37,747 bases of DNA from NCBI GenBank assembly GCA_002376965.1, contig DFOV01000155.1, forward strand, positions 1-37,747, given 5' to 3'. Source of the DNA: Gammaproteobacteria bacterium UBA3532 (GTDB lineage Bacteria; Pseudomonadota; Gammaproteobacteria; Enterobacterales; UBA3532). A program made the position numbers and the translations under genes. Under the pieces are notes generated by a model. It saw only the letters and a list, made by a program, of their open reading frames with translations. It searched no databases and was not told the DNA's origin. This document shows positions 1-8,568 of this stretch, piece after piece (positions within the stretch are counted from its first letter, which is position 1; every line of letters begins with the position of its first letter).

Positions 1-840
1 AAAAGGCAATGAAACATTTTTTAACCAGTCATTACCGCCATCGAGCATAAGGTTGCCACTTATATCGTAGTCAAATCCTTCCTTTCCTTTCAGCAGGCGC
101 ATAACAGATAACCCAATATCAGAATAGTTAATACTGAAAGGGATCTCTAATAAACCGGCTCCTTGCTCTGGTAGGTTGACTGGCTGACGTAGTTTACCTT
201 GTCCCCATGATTTCCCATCGATAACGATGTTGTAGCTCATACCCTTAACCAATAAATCAAAGGCGTTGTCGTTTTGTACTTGCATCTTTAACAAGAAATC
301 AGCCCCTGAAAAGCCAACCTTTTCTACATCAAAGCTAGCAATAGATAGTTTGGGCATCTGTGGAATAGGAAGAACGCCAGAAGACGATACTGGGATTGAG
401 AATATCCCAATGATAGGCAAGTTAAGTTTCACATTGCCTTTAATGTTATAGGGAACTTCTTTCTTGCCCTTAAGTTTGCGTGACAGGCGCGATATGTCAC
501 TATAGCTAATTCCAACGGGAACGGTAACTTTAGAGCGGGATTTTGCCGCAACTTGCGTTTTTAGTGGCTGGTCTCCATCCAAAAGCTTTTCACCTTCTAA
601 AAGCAGCTCATAATCGAACCCAGCGACACTGATCCCAAGGCTATTGTTATTATCAACCGCAACACCGACATCGATGATCGCTTTTTCAAAATTAACCGAG
701 TTTAGGGATAAGCTATCGATACTAGCCTTTGGAGTCTCTACGCCAAGACCTGATTGGTTCAAGGTTTGACATCCTGAGATGAAGAAAGCTACGAAGACTA
801 GAAGTGCATATACAGACACGCAATTTTTTGAAGAAATCAA
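1..840 (-). CDS. LEA type 2 (WHy-domain) lipoprotein, 3'-truncated by window edge
   Basis: The reading frame is open from a TTG at 840 to the left edge (280 codons), so the C-terminus is missing. The TTG is preceded at good spacing by an AAGGTGAG ribosome site. The first 24 residues form a lipoprotein signal: a hydrophobic stretch followed by the lipobox I-S-G-C with Cys24. Residue +2 is Gln rather than Asp, so an outer-membrane location is likely. The rest is beta-rich with two similar halves (about 35-130 and 150-270), each with a V-x-V-x-N-x-N type strand (V-A-V-D-N-N-N, M-Q-V-Q-N-D-N) typical of LEA_2/WHy domains. Proteins of this type in proteobacteria are usually annotated only as LEA type 2 family; the function is unknown, with a stress or envelope role guessed. 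It is the last visible gene of the long minus-strand run. Confidence 0.75.
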   Translation of the reverse strand, partial: MISSKNCVSVYALLVFVAFFISGCQTLNQSGLGVETPKASIDSLSLNSVNFEKAIIDVGVAVDNNNSLGISVAGFDYELLLEGEKLLDGDQPLKTQVAAKSRSKVTVPVGISYSDISRLSRKLKGKKEVPYNIKGNVKLNLPIIGIFSIPVSSSGVLPIPQMPKLSIASFDVEKVGFSGADFLLKMQVQNDNAFDLLVKGMSYNIVIDGKSWGQGKLRQPVNLPEQGAGLLEIPFSINYSDIGLSVMRLLKGKEGFDYDISGNLMLDGGNDWLKNVSLPF

Positions 841-874
841 TGGCTCACCTTCTGACGTTGATTGAATGCGACGA

Positions 875-1342
875 TTAAAGCGCAAATTCATTTTGATGAG
901 AGAAAGCATAGTCCATCAATAACTGAATGAGAAACTCTTCATTATTATAAAATTCTGTCCCTAAACGTCGAAAGAGAGCCAATGCCTCAGGCTCATTTTT
1001 CTCAAGTTCTGTTAAACGTATATCAAAAGACTTAGGAACATCCTCACCGACATAAGCAGCCTTTGAAGCGTTTAACAACTTAGCATGCCCGGGTGCATTA
1101 ATGGCGTGAAGTGCTTCAAACAAAGTTTCATAATGGTCAGCCGAGTGGTGTAAATAGTATTGCCCATACCCACCCTTATCCATCAACAAAATAAACCAAT
1201 ACACACAATAAAACTCCAACTCTTTACGTGTCAGAGTTTCGATGCCCTGCTGTTGAACCTTGGTTTCGATGAGCTCTCCTAGTTCACCAAAGGCTTCATA
1301 GATATCGGCTGACTCCAGCTGTTTAAAAACTTGTTGAGACAT
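875..1342 (-). CDS. DUF4375 / DMP19-like protein
   Basis: A 155-residue acidic, helical protein with no signal peptide or membrane segment. The block at about 45-85 (Y-W-F-I-L-L-M-D-K-G-G-Y-G-Q-Y-Y, then H-H-S-A-D-H-Y) resembles the DUF4375 signature in which a central N/K-G-G-(F/Y)-x-Q-(F/Y) is followed by S-(G/A)-D. DUF4375 includes the C-terminal domain of the Neisseria DNA mimic DMP19, but most members have no known function. The ATG has an AGGAAG ribosome site. The gene lies 44 nt downstream of the symporter gene and 34 nt upstream of the lipoprotein gene, so it is probably co-transcribed. The family assignment is by motif recognition only; whether it mimics DNA is not shown here. Confidence 0.65.
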   Translation of the reverse strand: MSQQVFKQLESADIYEAFGELGELIETKVQQQGIETLTRKELEFYCVYWFILLMDKGGYGQYYLHHSADHYETLFEALHAINAPGHAKLLNASKAAYVGEDVPKSFDIRLTELEKNEPEALALFRRLGTEFYNNEEFLIQLLMDYAFSHQNEFAL

Positions 1343-1386
1343 AGGCTTCCTATTTTTTGGTTTGTACGAGTGTGCTACAAGAGCAG

Positions 1387-2685
1387 CTATGCATCCCTTA
1401 GTGGCTCTTCGCCCTCGCTACTGGCAATAACAACTGCGCCGCAAGAATCGCTAAATACATTGACCGCTGTGCGGCACATATCCAGCAAACGATCTGTAAC
1501 CCAAACCAATCCGACGGCTTCTGCGGGCAACCCAACTGTTGATAAAATGACCGTGATGGCAACCAGGCTAGCCGAAGGAATACCTGCCACTCCAATAGAG
1601 GTTAATAGTGCAGTAATAACCACCGTAAGTTGCACCGCAAAACTCAGATCTGCACCATAGGCCTGAAGTAAAAAGATGACTACGACACACTCATACAGCG
1701 CCGTACCATCCATATTGACCGTAGCACCAAGGGGTAGGACAAAGCTGGATGTTTTTTCTGAAACTTTGGCATTTTTCTGAACGCACTCAAGCGTCACTGG
1801 CAATGTTGCAGAGGATGAAGCCGTAGAAAAAGCGGTTAAAATCGCATCGAACATAGCTTTATGGTGACGAAATGGATTATCTATTTTGCCAAGATACTTC
1901 AATACCAGCGGCAAAATAATAAACATATGGGCTAGCAACGCCAGCAATACAGTAATGAAAAAGGCGAACAGTGCGCCAATTGCTTGACTAAAACTTTCAT
2001 TTTGAATGGTTTCAGTAACAACCTTCGCAACCAACCCGAGGACACCAATGGGGGCAAATTTCATAATAAATAGCGTGATATGCATCATGGTATGGTGAAG
2101 ACCATCCCAGAAATTCACTAGAGTTTGGCGTTGGCGCTCAACCGTTTTAAGCATAAAGAAACCAAATAACAAGCTGAAAAATATAATGCCGAGCATTTGG
2201 CCATCTGACGCAGCTTGAACGATATTGGTAGGCACCATACGAATAAAAATGGCGGCAATGTCGCCCATACCTTTGCCTTCGGCTTTAGCGGTGATGCTGT
2301 CTGCATAGGTTTGAGGTGGTAATGAAAGAAAGTCTTTTGCTGGCTGGCCATCAACAACCCCTGGTTGAATTATATTCACCAGAATCAAACCAACCATGAT
2401 CGCAAAAAAGGAGGTCATTACATAATAAACGACCGTTTTTAAGCCTAACCTGCCGACACCTTCGCCACTCCCCATCCCTGCAACACCACTGATAATTGCC
2501 GACATGATCAGTGGAACAATAATCATTTTAAGTGCATTGATAAACAGGGTTCCAATAAACTCGTAGGCTCCGAGCAATGAAAAGCCAACCACGCTCTCAT
2601 CAATACCAAAGCCGCTCAGCGGCCCAAATATAAAGACAGCAAGGGCTATCGCTCCGAGAATTTGCCAGTGGAGTGCGAGTTTCAA
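1387..2685 (-). CDS. Dicarboxylate/amino acid:cation symporter (DAACS family)
   Basis: A 432-residue polytopic membrane protein of the GltP/DctA/GltPh family, which takes up acidic amino acids or C4-dicarboxylates with Na+ or H+. The family's transport core is visible: the serine-rich hairpin 1 S-S-S-A-T-L-P, the TM7 signature N-M-D-G-T, the hairpin 2 motif G-I-P-S-A-S, and the TM8 helix D-R-L-L-D-M-C-R-T-A-V-N. Arg405 in that helix corresponds to the GltPh arginine that binds the side-chain carboxylate, so an acidic substrate (aspartate, glutamate or a dicarboxylate) is favoured. The start is a TTG at 2685 with a strong AAGGAG site about 6 nt upstream; there is no better ATG. It follows the DUF2333 gene by 38 nt. 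The exact substrate cannot be told. Confidence 0.92.
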   Translation of the reverse strand: MKLALHWQILGAIALAVFIFGPLSGFGIDESVVGFSLLGAYEFIGTLFINALKMIIVPLIMSAIISGVAGMGSGEGVGRLGLKTVVYYVMTSFFAIMVGLILVNIIQPGVVDGQPAKDFLSLPPQTYADSITAKAEGKGMGDIAAIFIRMVPTNIVQAASDGQMLGIIFFSLLFGFFMLKTVERQRQTLVNFWDGLHHTMMHITLFIMKFAPIGVLGLVAKVVTETIQNESFSQAIGALFAFFITVLLALLAHMFIILPLVLKYLGKIDNPFRHHKAMFDAILTAFSTASSSATLPVTLECVQKNAKVSEKTSSFVLPLGATVNMDGTALYECVVVIFLLQAYGADLSFAVQLTVVITALLTSIGVAGIPSASLVAITVILSTVGLPAEAVGLVWVTDRLLDMCRTAVNVFSDSCGAVVIASSEGEEPLRDA

Positions 2686-2723
2686 AGTTATCTCCTTATT
2701 TTTCTAATGTAGTTCCTGGAGGT

Positions 2724-3704
2724 CTAGCCATCCGATAGAAGTTCGCGTAAATCAATAATAGCTGCGTTAGCTCTGGAAATGTATGACGCCATGACTAATG
2801 AGTGGTTTGCCAGCATACCAAATCCATCACCATTTAATATTAATGGGCTCCATACTGTTTGCTGGGTTGCCTCAAGTTCACGAATAATTTGTTGCATGCT
2901 GGCAACAGCATTTTTCTTAAGAAGCACTGAACGAAAGTCGATTTCTATAGCTTCCAGCATATGTAATATAGCCCAACATGAGCCTCTTGCTTCATAGAAG
3001 ACATCATCAATTTGACTCCAAGGAGTCTGAACCCTCACTTGACTAGGTTCATGTGTTGAACCTTTTGCCGCACTGTCCCCTGCTAGATTGGTATTTACTC
3101 GCTTTTGACCAACACTGGCTGCCAACCGTTGAGACAATGCTCCCAAACGGTTTTCTACTTCAGAAAGCCAATCGCGCAGGTTGTCTGCACGCGCATAAAA
3201 CTGGGCGTCGGATTGGTCAGGATCGGCTAGGCGCTCTTGATAGGAGCGTAAGGCAGTGATGCCCTTTCGATACTCGTCTTCTGCACTAGGGAACATCCAT
3301 TCCTGCGTATCAATATGCATCTTGGGTTCTGCGATTTTCAGGTCTTTGTCTTCGATTGACTGACTTTGAGAACGGCTTATCGATTTACGCAAAGCTCGGG
3401 TCATATCCCTAACCTGAATTAACGCTCCAACTTCCCAAGCAGGTATGTTATCCAGAAATACAAAGGGCGGCAGCTTGTCATTAGACATAAATCCGCCAGG
3501 CTTATCGAGTAGCGTTTCAGAAATAGTAATAACCACTTCGGTTGTCGCATATCCTGTTACGCCTTTTCGCTCTGCTACGAGCTCCTCTACATCAAAGGTG
3601 TCAGGTTCCTGGCTGACATACCAGCCCACCAGCAACATAATGGTAGTGAGCACAACGAGCCCAACAAAAATACTATACTTGAGACCTCTACCTTCTTCTT
3701 GCAT
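2724..3704 (-). CDS. DUF2333 family membrane-anchored protein
   Basis: A 326-residue protein with one N-terminal membrane anchor (about residues 9-27) and a long soluble, probably periplasmic part. The segment G-G-F-M-S-N-D-K-L-P-P followed by L-D-N-I-P-A-W-E-x-G-A-L-x-Q-V-R-D at about 70-100 is the recognisable signature of DUF2333, a gammaproteobacterial family without assigned function. The later part is helical and probably coiled (about 140-210). The ATG has an AAGGAG site at 8 nt. It sits 12 nt after the copper chaperone gene, so the two probably share a transcript. No catalytic motif is apparent. Confidence 0.85.
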   Translation of the reverse strand: MQEEGRGLKYSIFVGLVVLTTIMLLVGWYVSQEPDTFDVEELVAERKGVTGYATTEVVITISETLLDKPGGFMSNDKLPPFVFLDNIPAWEVGALIQVRDMTRALRKSISRSQSQSIEDKDLKIAEPKMHIDTQEWMFPSAEDEYRKGITALRSYQERLADPDQSDAQFYARADNLRDWLSEVENRLGALSQRLAASVGQKRVNTNLAGDSAAKGSTHEPSQVRVQTPWSQIDDVFYEARGSCWAILHMLEAIEIDFRSVLLKKNAVASMQQIIRELEATQQTVWSPLILNGDGFGMLANHSLVMASYISRANAAIIDLRELLSDG

Positions 3705-3716
3705 GTAAGACTCTCC

Positions 3717-4130
3717 TTAATAGTCCCGACCAACCGTCAAGGTTAGCGGATAGCGCTGACCTTCTTCATCCTGTGCTTGTATGACAATGCGCTCACCATC
3801 TTTCAATGGTCGCTTTAGGCCTATCAACATCAAATGATATCCGCCTGATTCCATGTTAAGCGGGGTTTGCTCTGTAACTAAAAAACGCTCTACATGACGC
3901 ATTTTCATCATGCCATTTTCTTCACTATGTTTATGCAGTTCAACTTTATTGGCAACATCAGAGGAAAAGCTAACCAAGCAGGTGTCGACCTTGCTAGTGA
4001 GTTTGCCGTAGCCTGCCGTTGTTTTTGATGTTGGAGGCATCAGACGTATAAAACCTCCAGCCAGGTCGATAGCAAAAGAGGGTTGCGACAACAACAAAAG
4101 CCCTACCAGGGAGATCCAATTAAACTTCAT
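3717..4130 (-). CDS. PCu(A)C-family periplasmic copper chaperone
   Basis: A 137-residue exported protein with an N-terminal signal peptide (about 1-20, cleavage after S-F-A). The mature part carries the complete PCu(A)C copper-binding pattern H-x10-M-x21-H-x-M as His66, Met77, His99 and Met101, with exact spacing. Family members bind Cu(I) in the periplasm and are linked to copper delivery to the CuA centre of cytochrome oxidase. No partner SCO or oxidase gene is nearby; instead the start codon overlaps the dusA stop by 4 nt (ATGA), so its translation is coupled to a tRNA-modification gene. The first ATG is directly followed by the signal peptide, which supports the start. Confidence 0.92.
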   Translation of the reverse strand: MKFNWISLVGLLLLSQPSFAIDLAGGFIRLMPPTSKTTAGYGKLTSKVDTCLVSFSSDVANKVELHKHSEENGMMKMRHVERFLVTEQTPLNMESGGYHLMLIGLKRPLKDGERIVIQAQDEEGQRYPLTLTVGRDY

Positions 4131-5146
4131 AATACATTTGCTCGCTCACGGTGTTCGACAAGTATTTCAAACGCTTCTTTTAAGACCATTTCCGTTGCTC
4201 CCTTTTTAAAAGCATTCTCACTGATATGTCTTCTAAACAGTTTAGCACCAGGCTGCCCTTGAAACAGGTTAATCCAATGTCGCGACATATGCTGTAGCCT
4301 TGTTCCTAGATTTAACTCTTCCCTAGCATAGTCTATCAATTCACTAAAAACGTTATCGAGTGACACACCACACGGTTCACCGAAATAACGCCGATCGATA
4401 TCCAGCAACATAGACGGAGAGTAATATGCAGCTCTCCCAATCATAATCCCGTCAATTCCCTGCAACAATAATTCATCGGCCTGTTTCCAGCTCTCTACGC
4501 CACCATTTAGCTCGATGTTTAGATGGGGGAACTCTTTTTTAATACTAAAAACACGTTCGTATTGCAGAGGTGGCTTCTCACGATTCTGTTTTGGGCTAAG
4601 CCCTTTTAGCCAGGCCTTTCTCGCATGAATAATTATAGTTTTACACGGAGAACGACTAGACACTGTTTCTACAAAATTGTGTAAGTCTTCGTAGCGATCC
4701 TGGTCATCTACCCCGATTCGACTTTTAACCGTAATTGGGATAGAAACACTTTCAGCCATTGCTGCGACACATTCAGCAACCAGCTCAGGCTCTTTCATTA
4801 AACAAGCACCGAAACGCCCTTTTTGTACCCGATCACTTGGACAACCAACGTTTAGGTTAACTTCGTTGTAACCGTATTCCTCAGCTATACGGGCACACGT
4901 CGCCAAGTCTTGAGGAGCGCTCCCCCCTAGTTGCAAAGCAACTGGTTGTTCTATCGAGTTGAAACGCAAGTGAGCATGCTTATCGCCATGTATAATCGCC
5001 CCAGTGGTTACCATTTCGGTATAAAGCCACACATGCTTTGACATTAAGCGCGCCATATAACGATAGTGGCGATCGGTCCAGTCGAGCATCGGCGCGACCG
5101 ATATTCTTGGAGGGCTTTGGATGGGGTTTAAATCTGAGTATGACAT
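4127..5146 (-). CDS. dusA: tRNA-dihydrouridine synthase A
   Basis: A 339-residue FMN- and NADPH-dependent enzyme that reduces uridines in the D-loop of tRNA (DusA acts on U20/U20a). Visible motifs: the N-terminal A-P-M-L-D-W-T-D-R, the catalytic loop N-V-G-C-P-S-D with Cys102, the following G-x-F-G-A-C-L-M typical of DusA, K-S-R-I-G for tRNA/FMN binding, N-G-G-V, and the FMN-phosphate site G-I-M-I-G-R-A. Length matches DusA. The ATG overlaps the stop of the PilZ gene by one base (TAATG) and its own stop overlaps the PCu(A)C gene by 4 nt, so three genes are translationally coupled. Confidence 0.96.
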   Translation of the reverse strand: MSYSDLNPIQSPPRISVAPMLDWTDRHYRYMARLMSKHVWLYTEMVTTGAIIHGDKHAHLRFNSIEQPVALQLGGSAPQDLATCARIAEEYGYNEVNLNVGCPSDRVQKGRFGACLMKEPELVAECVAAMAESVSIPITVKSRIGVDDQDRYEDLHNFVETVSSRSPCKTIIIHARKAWLKGLSPKQNREKPPLQYERVFSIKKEFPHLNIELNGGVESWKQADELLLQGIDGIMIGRAAYYSPSMLLDIDRRYFGEPCGVSLDNVFSELIDYAREELNLGTRLQHMSRHWINLFQGQPGAKLFRRHISENAFKKGATEMVLKEAFEILVEHRERANVL

Positions 5147-5520
5147 TAATGGGTGTCGATATATTGTTGAATAAGCTCGGCGCCATTTCTAGCCAGCTTT
5201 AGGAATGATAGTCCTACGCTAAAGCGCTTCTCGTCTGGAATACAAATACAATGAACCACTTCAGATATAGCGTCAATTTTATGTTTTTCATCATCTAATG
5301 TAAGCAAAAACGAAACCAGCAATCGAGTGCCAACGCGTGGAGAAAAGAAACACTCAGCGTTCGCGCCACCAATAGATATATCGTAAATCAACGACCTGGC
5401 TTGCTTACCACTATCATCGGTGAATGTAGCTATGATCTTTGAAATAATCCGCGGGTGTTGACGACGCTCGACAAAGCCTGCATCGTTGTTAACCATTGAT
5501 TTATTTTTTGACTCGGTCAC
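5146..5520 (-). CDS. PilZ domain protein (c-di-GMP receptor)
   Basis: A 124-residue single-domain protein. Both parts of the PilZ c-di-GMP binding signature are present: R-x-x-x-R as Arg20 to Arg24 (R-R-Q-H-P-R) and D-x-S-x-x-G as Asp47, Ser49 and Gly52. The C-terminal half has the expected beta-barrel pattern ending V-G-L-S-F. It is predicted to be a soluble cytoplasmic effector; its partner cannot be told. The start is uncertain: the GTG at 5520 lacks a clear ribosome site, and an in-frame ATG at 5496 (residue 9) also lacks one. The R-x-x-x-R motif is inside either version. The stop overlaps dusA by one base. Confidence 0.9.
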   Translation of the reverse strand: MTESKNKSMVNNDAGFVERRQHPRIISKIIATFTDDSGKQARSLIYDISIGGANAECFFSPRVGTRLLVSFLLTLDDEKHKIDAISEVVHCICIPDEKRFSVGLSFLKLARNGAELIQQYIDTH

Positions 5521-5547
5521 ATCAAACGTCTTATGGGTATACTGGTA

Positions 5548-6336
5548 TTATTCACTATTCTTTACCTTTAGCCACCATTGTTCAAGCTCTTCGATTGAAC
5601 AATCAGCAAGTGATTTTCCATCACCTTCTATACCAGCCTCCAGGGCTCTAAATCGACGCATAAATTTTTTATTGGCGGCCTGCAAAGCTTGCTCTGCATC
5701 GACACCCAAATGGCGTGACAGGTTGACACAACTAAAGAGCAGGTCCCCCACTTCTTCGGCCAGTGCGCTTGGGTCGCACTGCGCTTTTGCCTCTTCGACT
5801 TCTCGAGCTTCTTCAACAATCTTATCCAAAACCTGTTGGCTATCAGACCAGTCGAATCCTACATGGCTGACGCGTTTTTGTATTTTTGTCGCTCGTTTAA
5901 GTGCTGGTAGCGCCATTGGTATATCGTCCAGCAGCGAGTTTTGGGCTTTTTCTTTTCGCTCATTTGCTTTCTGCTCCTCCCAAGCCGACTTAAACGCCTG
6001 GTCTGTTTCAAACTTGGTGTCACCGAACACATGAGGATGTCGAACAATAAGCTTTTCAGCTACTGATGTAGCAACATCATTGAAAGTGAATCGATTTTCT
6101 TCTGCCGCTATCTGTGAATAAAACACAATTTGAAACAGTAGATCGCCTAATTCACCCTTAAGCTCATCATCACAACCCTGCTCTATAGCATGGGCAACTT
6201 CGTAAGCTTCTTCAATGGTGTAAGGGATTAGAGATTTATTGGTTTGCTTTAAATCCCAAGGACATCCCCTTTCTGGATCTCGTAATGACCCCATAACATC
6301 CTGCAACTTGTCAATTCCGCTTCGTTCCGATGCCAT
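5548..6336 (-). CDS. mazG: Nucleoside triphosphate pyrophosphohydrolase MazG
   Basis: A 262-residue protein, matching the E. coli length (263), with two tandem MazG folds. The first has the metal-binding set E-E-A-Y-E (42-46) and E-L-G-D (62-65). The second has E-E-A-R-E (175-179) and E-E-V-G-D (194-198), followed by the conserved K-F-M-R-R-F. MazG hydrolyses all NTPs to NMP and pyrophosphate and in E. coli influences ppGpp levels. The ATG overlaps the relA stop by one base (TAATG), giving translational coupling with the ppGpp synthetase, an order also known in E. coli where mazEF intervenes. Confidence 0.96.
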   Translation of the reverse strand: MASERSGIDKLQDVMGSLRDPERGCPWDLKQTNKSLIPYTIEEAYEVAHAIEQGCDDELKGELGDLLFQIVFYSQIAAEENRFTFNDVATSVAEKLIVRHPHVFGDTKFETDQAFKSAWEEQKANERKEKAQNSLLDDIPMALPALKRATKIQKRVSHVGFDWSDSQQVLDKIVEEAREVEEAKAQCDPSALAEEVGDLLFSCVNLSRHLGVDAEQALQAANKKFMRRFRALEAGIEGDGKSLADCSIEELEQWWLKVKNSE

Positions 6337-8534
6337 TAGCGCTGCCTTTCAACTTCCATTACGTTAGGCAAGCTATGCATTTGGTTGAGTACTTGACTAA
6401 GCTGCTCCAAATTCTGAATTTCCATCGTGATTTGCATGTGGGCAGTGTGATTTTGCTTTTTAGAAATAGTGTTGACCGAAGTGATATTAACTTTTCTATC
6501 AGCCAATATATTCATGATATCGCGCAGAAGACCTGACCGGTCGTAAGCTTTCACCACAACGGTTACTGGATACACCTGATCGGGAGCGCTGCCCCATTCA
6601 ACTTCGATGATTCTGTCATGATTTTCATCATCAAGAAGGATGGCTTCCTGACAATCTTTTCGATGAATAATAACCCCACGGTTCTGTGATATGTAACCGA
6701 CGATTTCTTCTCCTGGAACGGGGTTGCAGCAACCAGCCATTTGAGTGAGCAAGTTGCCAACACCATGAATTACGATTTCATCTTTAGTATGCGACTTGCG
6801 AAGGCTGGCCCGAGGGGAAAAATCTTTCTTGCGCGGCTCTTCCGGGTTTTCTAACTGTTCAGCATAGTGAACAACTTGATTAATACGAACATCACCTGCG
6901 CCGATCCCGGCTAGTAATTCATCTATTTCAGGGTAATTAAATCGAGCTGCGATCGGCTGTAAATCCATGCCCTTTAAGCCGATTTTGCGCAACTCCTTTT
7001 CTAACATCAAACGACCAGCTTCTAGATTTTGGTCGCGGTCTTCCTTTTTAAACCATTGTTGGATTTTTCCACGAGTACGCTGAGATTTCACAAAGCCTGA
7101 AGTAACATTGAGCCAGTCGCGACTCGGCTTTGCGTTAGGGCCTGTTAATATTGATACCTGATCACCCTGCTGCAATTGATAATTCAGGGGAACGATTCGC
7201 CCATTCACCTTAGCACCGCGGCAATGATCGCCAATATCTGAGTGAATTGCATAGGCAAAGTCTATGGGAGTAGCGCCAAGTGGCAGATCTTTAACCTCTC
7301 CACGCGGTGTAAATACATAAACACGATCTTCAAAGACCTGGTTGCTAAGCGCCTCAAAAAACTCGCCGGTATCGCCCTGAAACTCATCTTGCCATTCCAG
7401 TAATTGTCGTAACCAATTAATTTTCTGATGCAGTGAATCTACGTTACGTTTAACACCTTCTTTGTAGTTCCAGTGGGCCGCCACTCCATTTTCAGCATCT
7501 GAGTGCATTTGATTTGTACGGATCTGAATTTCGACCACTTTACCTTCAGGGCCGTAAACCGCAGTGTGTAGTGATTGGTAGCCATTTTCTTTAGGGTTGG
7601 TTATGTAATCATCAAACTCTTTAGGGATGTGACGCCACAAACCATGCACAATACCCAATGCAGCATAACAATCTTTTACATGATCAGTCATGATGCGAAC
7701 GGCACGTACATCATATATTTCTTCGAATTTAGCCCCCTTTCGCGACATCTTTTTCCAAATACTGTAGATGTGTTTAGGGCGACCGGATATATCTGCTTCT
7801 ATGCCAGCCTGCTCCATTTCGGAGCGCAAGCGATCAACCACCTGGTTGATATAGTCCTCGCGTGATAGTCGCTTTTCATCAAGCAACTTAGCGATTTTTT
7901 TATAGGTATCAGTGTGAAGGTAGAAGAACGAGAGGTCTTCAAGCTCCCATTTCAGCTGGCCAATACCAAGCCGGTTAGCTAAAGGTGCGTAAATATCCAT
8001 TGCCTGACCAGCAATGCGATACCTCTCTTCAGGTTCGAACAACAACTTCGCTAACCGTAGCATAGCGACCTGTTCGGCCAGCTTAATATAAACGACTCGC
8101 ACGTCGTCAATCATCGCTAGCAACATACGGCGTAGATTATCCGTGCTGCCACTATCAAAAGAATGATCATGGTAAGCACTGATCGCTTCCATTTTTTTAG
8201 CCCCAACCACCAATGCTTTGGTAATGTCGCCATATCGCTGGCCTATTTCTTCTGTAGAAATTAGGCCTCTACGACATGCCGGGTATAATATCCCTGCACA
8301 CAAGACTTCTTCAGATAGCGCCAGGTGTTCAAGCACACTGGCAATAATGGTGGTTTCTTCTTGAAATACCCTGTAGTCCTCTAAGCCCTCACCAAGCTTA
8401 ATGAAGTCATCAACAACATTTGAAAGCAACGCATAATCGCTGCCATTGTCTGTGGACAATATATGCTCACGCCAGTTGAGAATGTCTACCCATCCTTCAT
8501 CATCTTTCGGTCTTGGCTTTCGGACTTTAACCAT
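6336..8534 (-). CDS. relA: GTP pyrophosphokinase RelA ((p)ppGpp synthetase I)
   Basis: A 732-residue ribosome-associated alarmone synthetase. Domains in order: a degenerate HD hydrolase domain (about 30-190) in which the catalytic His-Asp pair is replaced by sequence around Y-P-A-C-R-R-G, the synthetase domain (about 250-370) with R-P-K-H-I-Y-S-I-W, N-G-Y-Q-S-L-H-T and the RelA-type E-x-D-D motif (Glu306 to Asp309), a TGS domain (about 410-470), a Cys-Cys zinc-finger-like domain (G-C-C-N-P-V-P-G-E) and a C-terminal ACT/RRM domain. E-x-D-D together with the broken HD site marks it as a mono-functional RelA rather than SpoT/Rel. It lies 34 nt after rlmD and overlaps mazG. Confidence 0.97.
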   Translation of the reverse strand: MVKVRKPRPKDDEGWVDILNWREHILSTDNGSDYALLSNVVDDFIKLGEGLEDYRVFQEETTIIASVLEHLALSEEVLCAGILYPACRRGLISTEEIGQRYGDITKALVVGAKKMEAISAYHDHSFDSGSTDNLRRMLLAMIDDVRVVYIKLAEQVAMLRLAKLLFEPEERYRIAGQAMDIYAPLANRLGIGQLKWELEDLSFFYLHTDTYKKIAKLLDEKRLSREDYINQVVDRLRSEMEQAGIEADISGRPKHIYSIWKKMSRKGAKFEEIYDVRAVRIMTDHVKDCYAALGIVHGLWRHIPKEFDDYITNPKENGYQSLHTAVYGPEGKVVEIQIRTNQMHSDAENGVAAHWNYKEGVKRNVDSLHQKINWLRQLLEWQDEFQGDTGEFFEALSNQVFEDRVYVFTPRGEVKDLPLGATPIDFAYAIHSDIGDHCRGAKVNGRIVPLNYQLQQGDQVSILTGPNAKPSRDWLNVTSGFVKSQRTRGKIQQWFKKEDRDQNLEAGRLMLEKELRKIGLKGMDLQPIAARFNYPEIDELLAGIGAGDVRINQVVHYAEQLENPEEPRKKDFSPRASLRKSHTKDEIVIHGVGNLLTQMAGCCNPVPGEEIVGYISQNRGVIIHRKDCQEAILLDDENHDRIIEVEWGSAPDQVYPVTVVVKAYDRSGLLRDIMNILADRKVNITSVNTISKKQNHTAHMQITMEIQNLEQLSQVLNQMHSLPNVMEVERQR

Positions 8535-8568
8535 AGTTATATCTCAACCTAGTTATTTATCAACCTGG

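Noticed and set aside
1331..1660. Plus-strand 109-codon open frame
   Set aside because: Antisense to the symporter gene, with no family signature and no supporting context.
5486..6034. Plus-strand 182-codon open frame, Ser-rich
   Set aside because: It is antisense to mazG and the PilZ gene, low-complexity, with no recognisable domain; a shadow of real coding sequence.
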